A stretch of DNA of 21,804 bases from positions 1 to 21,804 of the forward strand of contig RXOD01004472.1 in the NCBI GenBank assembly GCA_005223375.1. Reading direction: 5' to 3'. The notes under the pieces were generated by a model. That model was not told where the DNA came from. It saw only the letters and a program-made list of their open reading frames with translations, and did not search any database. The stretch's first letter is position 1. Each line of letters begins with the position of its first letter. This document shows, in pieces, positions 17,457-21,804 of the stretch. The position numbers and the translations under genes were made by a program. Source of the stretch: Amoebophrya sp. AT5.2. Its lineage: Eukaryota; Sar; Dinophyceae; Syndiniales; Amoebophryaceae.

Positions 17457-18553
17457 ATGGGACACCAGCCCAGAATGACTGAATTAGAGGGCTTGAAAGT
17501 TATCGAAGATCTACTCAGCCCCGAGCTTATGGTCGAACGCGGCCACGAGCTGCGGGCCGATATTTTTGTAAGTTTGAAAGACATCAGCATCGAAGGCTCT
17601 GCGTCGAGCCAATCGCAAGCGCCACACAAATGGCTGCCGTGTCAGGTCAAGGTGACGAAGAAACGCCCCACGGCATGGGAGCGGAAACTGCGGCTCGTTC
17701 TGCGAACCCGGGCCGCAGAATTGCACACCGCTGTCTTGATTGGCCTGAGTTTGGACGCCGAGGAGCCCGCTTTTCTGCACGTTGTGCACCGGCACAACAA
17801 CTACGACGCCACTGACCCCACCGCCCCAGAATACAACGTGACGCGGGCAGCCTTGGCCGCCTCGATTCACAGCCTGCTGACGTCCCCCGAAGCGGTTCTG
17901 TACGACAACCCGTCCCGAGCCTTCGCCAACAGTACCACGGCACTGGTCGAGATTGATGCACGCAACGACTTCCAGAACATCACTGCAGGGTCGGGCGTGG
18001 TGTACCAGCCCAACCGGCTGGAGTTTACGCCGGTAGACGGGTGCGTCTTCCTCTCCAGTCATCCAGACCGCAAGTTCCGCGTGCAGGAAAAAACGCTGTC
18101 CATCCGCCGCGAGAATGGAGTAGCGCTCGGGCTCCGGACGTCGCTACTGAGGTACTGAAAGAAAGCGATGCTTTCGTAGGCGTAAGCGAATTCCTCCAGC
18201 AGTAGCTCGCTCGTCAGCTCCTCTGAAACCCCTACAGGAAAAGCGGCGAAGCGTACCGGAGGGGCGACGCGGACTTTCTTTTGGCCCACGCAAGAGACGA
18301 CGTTTGCGCTGCGCAGCCGGCGCGGTTCCGGATCCACGGGTGCGTTCTCATTCCCTGGGAGGAGCTCTGGGAACGCGGATACCTATCCGACGAAGACGGG
18401 TTCCACGGTTGCGGGATGCTGAGCCTGTATCCGCAGGGGTGTCCGGGAGTACGACGAGCACGCAGCGGGTGGCTGGAGACGCTTTTCACGAAACGCAAGG
18501 AAGTCGCGAAGACGATCACTCACGAGCTGCAGGAACGGCTCGCCGATGCATAG
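17457..18553 (+). CDS. Putative PD-(D/E)XK-like nuclease-fold protein, two exons, 336 aa
   Basis: Exons 17457-18151 and 18238-18553 join in phase (AG + G = Arg) over an 86-base intron with donor GTACTG. ATG 17457 is the first Met after an in-frame TGA. Residues 9-67 fit the core of the PD-(D/E)XK nuclease superfamily: a helix with Glu (ELEGLKVIEDLL), Asp35 after a strand start (GHELRADIFVSL), then WLPCQVKVT with Gln63-x-Lys65. Members with Q in place of D/E exist. Near the C-terminus YRRGDADFLLAH and RFRIHGCVLIPWEEL resemble the later 'DFLLxx...VIP' strands seen in group-I-intron-type endonucleases of this fold. Residues 80-220 are unassigned. If catalytic it would cut DNA; the large spacing and Gln63 leave activity open. 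It converges on the minus-strand gene at 19154. Confidence 0.65.
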
Positions 18554-19153
18554 GGTTCCAGCGAGTAGATCCACGAAACAGCACCTGGAACAGACGGCGA
18601 GTAGCGGACTCAGGAAGCAGAAATTTTGCGCCGCAGAAGCGGAATTCAAACGCGAGACGGGGTGACGCTCTTCCTGCGCAAGGTTTTCGCAGCGAGTAGG
18701 CCGCTGCTTAACTGTTCCAATCACGAATTGTTTTGCACTTGCTAAAAGCGTATATAGCTACATTGCGACGGTTCTGCACCGTCGTCGATTGTAGGCAAAT
18801 CCATCGATTTCTATCCTGATTACTAGAAGTTTTGCATCCTTTTCGTACAAAGCTGGCAGTGCCAGTCTACGTGTAATAATAGTTTACTTGACGCCCGGCG
18901 TCACCGTTGTAAAGTCGTGTGCTGAGTAGTTTGCTTCGAAATTCGAAGCACCAGAAAACATTAACTATCATCACTAGTTTTTGGTAGAGATCTACTGGCT
19001 TCACGATAGGAATCGCTATACTTTTTTCGGATACTACTTGAAGACTTTGCATGTTTCTACTGGTAGATAGGGTAGTTTCTAACCGCCACACTAAAGACCA
19101 CAGATTTTGTTTTTGCTGAGCAAGCGGAATACGTTTGCGCAAGCCGCAGAACC
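18554..19153. other. Convergent spacer between the nuclease-like gene and the large minus-strand gene
   Basis: Left part (18554-18665) holds a protein-like frame (SRSTKQHLEQTASSGLRKQK, then FCAAEAEFKRETG, stop) in a different frame from the gene just ended. The right part is AT-rich and contains a perfect 9-bp palindrome with one spacer base (18932-18950), and GACGCC/GGCGTC (18890-18902). A 96-codon minus-strand frame at 18867-19157 has no recognised feature and is probably 3' flank. Confidence 0.4.
18932..18950. repeat. Perfect inverted repeat (hairpin)
   Basis: TGCTTCGAA, one base, then TTCGAAGCA. It lies between the 3' ends of two convergent genes, so it may act in RNA 3'-end formation, but there is no U tract and no direct evidence. 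Confidence 0.6.
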
Positions 19154-21614
19154 TCACTGAGACTTATTCTTACGGCCAGTCTTCTTTTCCTTTTTTTCGC
19201 TGCTGTCGACGGACTTCCGCTTCCTCGACGCGGCAGCCTTAGCCTGGGCCTTCACCTTCGCGGCCGCCGGCTTCACAAGCGGCGGGGGGCAGCAGGGGTC
19301 GTAAAACAACAACTCATCCAGCTGGCACACCAGACCCGTTTTGGTCCGCATCTCGACTTCGTCCTCGGTGAGCCCGTACTCCCGCAAGATGCGGGGCAGC
19401 AGGACGCGTCTGATGTTTGTTTCGACGTTCCCTTCGCTGGAGCAAGTGGGTGCGTAGTGTACTTTTGTCGGTCTGTAGGCCGGCGCTGGCCAATGCAAGC
19501 GGACCAAATCTGAAAGCGCGCCCTGCTGTCGTCGATGGGAGCGGGCGGAGCCCAGGAGGGTCTCATCCTTGTCCTTTTTGTAGAAGTAGTAGCTGGTTGC
19601 CGCCCGCTGGCGCGTGATTCCGTGGGCTGCCTGGAGGTTTTCGACCTCCCGCCGGGCCCGCGGATTGTCCTCTCCCGCCGCGCGCACAGCCTGCTGCTCG
19701 TTGCGCTGGGCAATCCGCGCGTCCTCGATTAGGTCCCCTTGCCCAAACGCGGACCACTCCTTAGGCTTGTAGTACTGGACCAAGGCTTTGATGGTTTCTT
19801 TCTCCAGCACCTCGTCGTCGAGGTACATGCGAAAAAACCGCTGCCGCACTCTTGGTCCGCATTCCACCAGCACGCGCTCGGTGAGTCCTGGGCTTTCCTC
19901 TAGGAAGCTGCCGAGCATGTGCAGCTGCTCCTCTTGCGTCGCGTAGAAAAAGTGGTCCGCCGCATACTCATGCCACTCTATCCAGTGCTCCGGCCCCTGC
20001 AAGATCTTCATACGAAACTCGCCCTCCTCGGTAGCGTGGGTTTTCAACGGTCCGACGTAGTGGTTGATGATTCCCAAGTAGTCTCCCCACGGCGTCACTT
20101 TCTTGCGGCTCACGGGCGCGCGGAAAGTAGAGTTCCGGGTCGCTGTAGTCACGCTGCAAGAACTGCCCCAGTGCGTAGCCGCCATCGCGCCCGCACACCA
20201 TGACTACGCTCGTCGAGTTGCCGTCGCTACCGATGAAAAAGCCGTGCTCTTTCAGCCGGAAGTCGATGGCTTTGCTGTCAGCGAACTCGATTCCCAGGCC
20301 CTCCATGAAGGTTCTCTCGGGCTTTTCCGCCTCGAGCTCCAGCAGAGCCTTCGTGGCCACGCCTCGGAAGCCGAGGTTATCTGGCTGGTAGGAAGTAAAA
20401 TCCTGGCCCTCGCAGCGTTTGACGGCGTTGGTGATTTTTGCTCCCCACTTACCTGCTTTGTAGTCGTCGTGATGTTGTGTCAGCGACTTTTTCATTTCCA
20501 CGAACTGCGCAGCCATGGCAGCAGATAGGCCCCCGGCCGCTTTGATTGCAGTCTCGTGCACGTCGTCTAGGCAGTCCTGAGCCTCTTGGTCCGAGAGCGG
20601 CACGTTTGGGAAGTCGCTCTGCTTTTGCTCCATGCTTTCGATTACTGCTTCCAGTTTCACGGGCCGCAGTGCGCCCGAGTTTGAACCCCACGGCCACGGC
20701 TTGTGCCGCCTGCTCCGGGTCGATTTGATGTAGCGCTGCACCTCTTTGGAGAAGCCGCTGCTCCCGGCAACAGAGCGCTGCTTGGACGTGACCTTTTCCT
20801 GAAACTGCCCCTCAGTTTCCTTTTCGTAGAATGGTTTCCCCGCGTTCTTGCCGTCGTGCACCTCGGTGATGAGCTCCTTCCGCCCGACGCTGTGCGCTTT
20901 TATACAGCGCTTCGCGTCCACGCTCAAGTCGAACGGTGGATAGTCACCGAGGCACTCGAGAGCTTCCACCGTCGCTGCGTAGCGGCCACGGTCGATGCTC
21001 TCGAAAAGTCCGTGCTGCGGATCGAAATTGTCGAAGAGAAACTGACTCAGGACGCGGGGGTAGAGCTTAAGCGCTACCCGAAAATGGTCTGGCCCCCGCC
21101 ACAGCTGCTGGCTGATCGAGCAGAGGACTTCCTGGCACACGTGTTTTTTCCGCGCCGCGAAAAGGTCGTGAATATCGGCCACGCTGTAGCAGGAAACGGG
21201 GGTGGCGTCGGGATCGAAGAGCCTTTTCATCTGTTTGAGGATGTACGGGCTCCGCATCATTTCCATGGAAGTGCAGCTGAAGCTATTCAAGGACTCCTGC
21301 AACTGAAAGAATGCGAACAGCGGCTCGGTCATGTGGATCTGCAGCCTCAACTTCGATTCGTCCGCCCGGTGCAGCCTCTCGCCCAACTCCGTGTTCCACC
21401 CCTTGAATTTCCGCCCGCGTTTTGCAAAGCTTTGGAGGAAACCATTGGAGAGCTCGTCGTCGATGTTGTCGAGGTTGAGAAGAACAAAATCGAAGTCGAG
21501 CTCGGGCAGCTGGACTTCCTCGTGATCCGGACCGACCCTGGCCCCCTGGGCCTCGATCAGTTTTTTGGACTCCTTCGTGCACAGCAGGCGCGTCGTCATG
21601 CGGATGGAGGCCAT
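19154..21614 (-). CDS. Large protein of unknown family with one internal frame break
   Basis: Product not recognised. Reading leftward from ATG 21614 the frame is open for 548 codons, but protein-like sequence leaves it near 20115 and continues in another frame (VSRKKVTPWGDYLGIINHYV and on) to the TGA at 19154-19156. Together that is roughly 820 residues. Features: DFDFVLLNLDNIDDELSNGF near residues 40-59; SQFLFDNFDPQHG in the middle; a Lys/Ala-rich tail ending KKEKKTGRKNKSQ, probably a nuclear localisation signal. The frame is also open upstream of the ATG to about 21714 with protein-like residues (FVHGSDCRWFGPTICCRSFQ), so the true 5' end is probably an exon boundary near 21687 (CTCAG on the minus strand) with the rest outside the window. 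A 329-codon antisense frame (20703-21692) is judged a shadow. A transposon-encoded protein is conceivable but no DDE or RT motif is assigned. Confidence 0.65.
20104..20126 (-). other. Frame break in the large minus-strand gene
   Basis: On the minus strand the reading ...SDPELYFPRA changes frame at a CCGCGCGCCCGTGAGC stretch and continues as VSRKKVTPWGDY. Removing one C would join the two frames. No intron fits: the available GT...AG pairs are either about 12 bases apart or out of phase. Confidence 0.6.
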
Positions 21615-21804
21615 GTTCTTCTGGAAGGAGCGGCAGCAGATGGTCGGTCCGAACCAGCGGCAATCGCTGCCGTGGACGAACGTGGCGACTGAGTGTAGGC
21701 AACATTGGTCTTGCTATGGCGTTTGCTTGATTCGTGCTAGAATTATAGGGCCTGAATTGTCTAAGCGGATCCGACTAGACATCAGCGCGACCAATCCAGC
21801 AGCA

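Noticed and set aside
20703..21692. Plus-strand open frame of 329 codons
   Set aside because: It is antisense to the minus-strand gene; its composition (long Leu/Val/Glu runs) is typical of the complement of a GC-rich coding region, while the minus frame is balanced and continues further.
16833..21770. Terminal inverted repeats around the nuclease-like and frame-broken genes
   Set aside because: AATCAAACAAG near 16835 and the complement of CTTGATT near 21726 are only loosely similar; no clear target-site duplication was seen.
1..21804. tRNA, rRNA, CRISPR array or dinoflagellate spliced-leader sequence
   Set aside because: Looked for B-box-like GGTTCGA words outside exons, regular short repeats with spacers, and the leader core; none found by eye.

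Overview
The window looks like a piece of nuclear genome from a protist. Genes are intron-rich, exons are GC-rich (high GC at third codon positions), and introns and spacers are much more AT-rich. GT...AG introns of about 80 to 600 bases can be placed by matching reading-frame phase across exons. There is no operon structure, no bacterial signal and no tRNA or rRNA that I can see. An alveolate of the dinoflagellate/Syndiniales kind (for example Amoebophrya-like) is my guess from gene style and odd introns. That is inference only: I found no spliced-leader sequence and no marker gene.

Layout. 51-380 (+): last exons of a membrane protein that starts outside the window. 1501-6670 (+): a seven-exon gene for a roughly 1145-residue secretory or membrane protein of unknown family; its fourth intron carries a duplicated copy of the next exon's start. 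6735-6986 (+): a small intronless ORF. 8029-10116 (+): a four-exon gene for a signal-peptide protein with a basic Lys-rich segment. 10319-11857 (+): a three-exon membrane protein gene, possibly two genes. 12484-12792 (+): an unplaced coding-like stretch. 12853-14682 (+): a 609-residue protein with a Ulp1/C48-like His-Asp-Cys protease signature. 14911-16826 (+): a four-exon J-domain (DnaJ-like) co-chaperone. 17457-18553 (+): a two-exon protein with a PD-(D/E)XK-like nuclease signature (D...QxK). 19154-21614 (-), probably running further right: a large protein of unknown family whose frame is broken once near 20115; it converges on the nuclease-like gene.

Only the J-domain protein is recognised with confidence. 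The protease and nuclease calls rest on motifs. All other products are unknown. Exon joins were chosen so that phase is preserved; summed coding lengths are multiples of three for every multi-exon model (1145, 455, 326, 399 and 336 aa). These joins are inferred and not supported by transcripts.

The most unusual things are: the duplicated exon start around 3733-4209, with a frame-preserving possible cassette exon and a protein-like antisense frame in between; a local preference for GTAC at 5' splice sites; introns packed with short inverted repeats; and the convergent pair made of a nuclease-like gene and a large, frame-broken gene.
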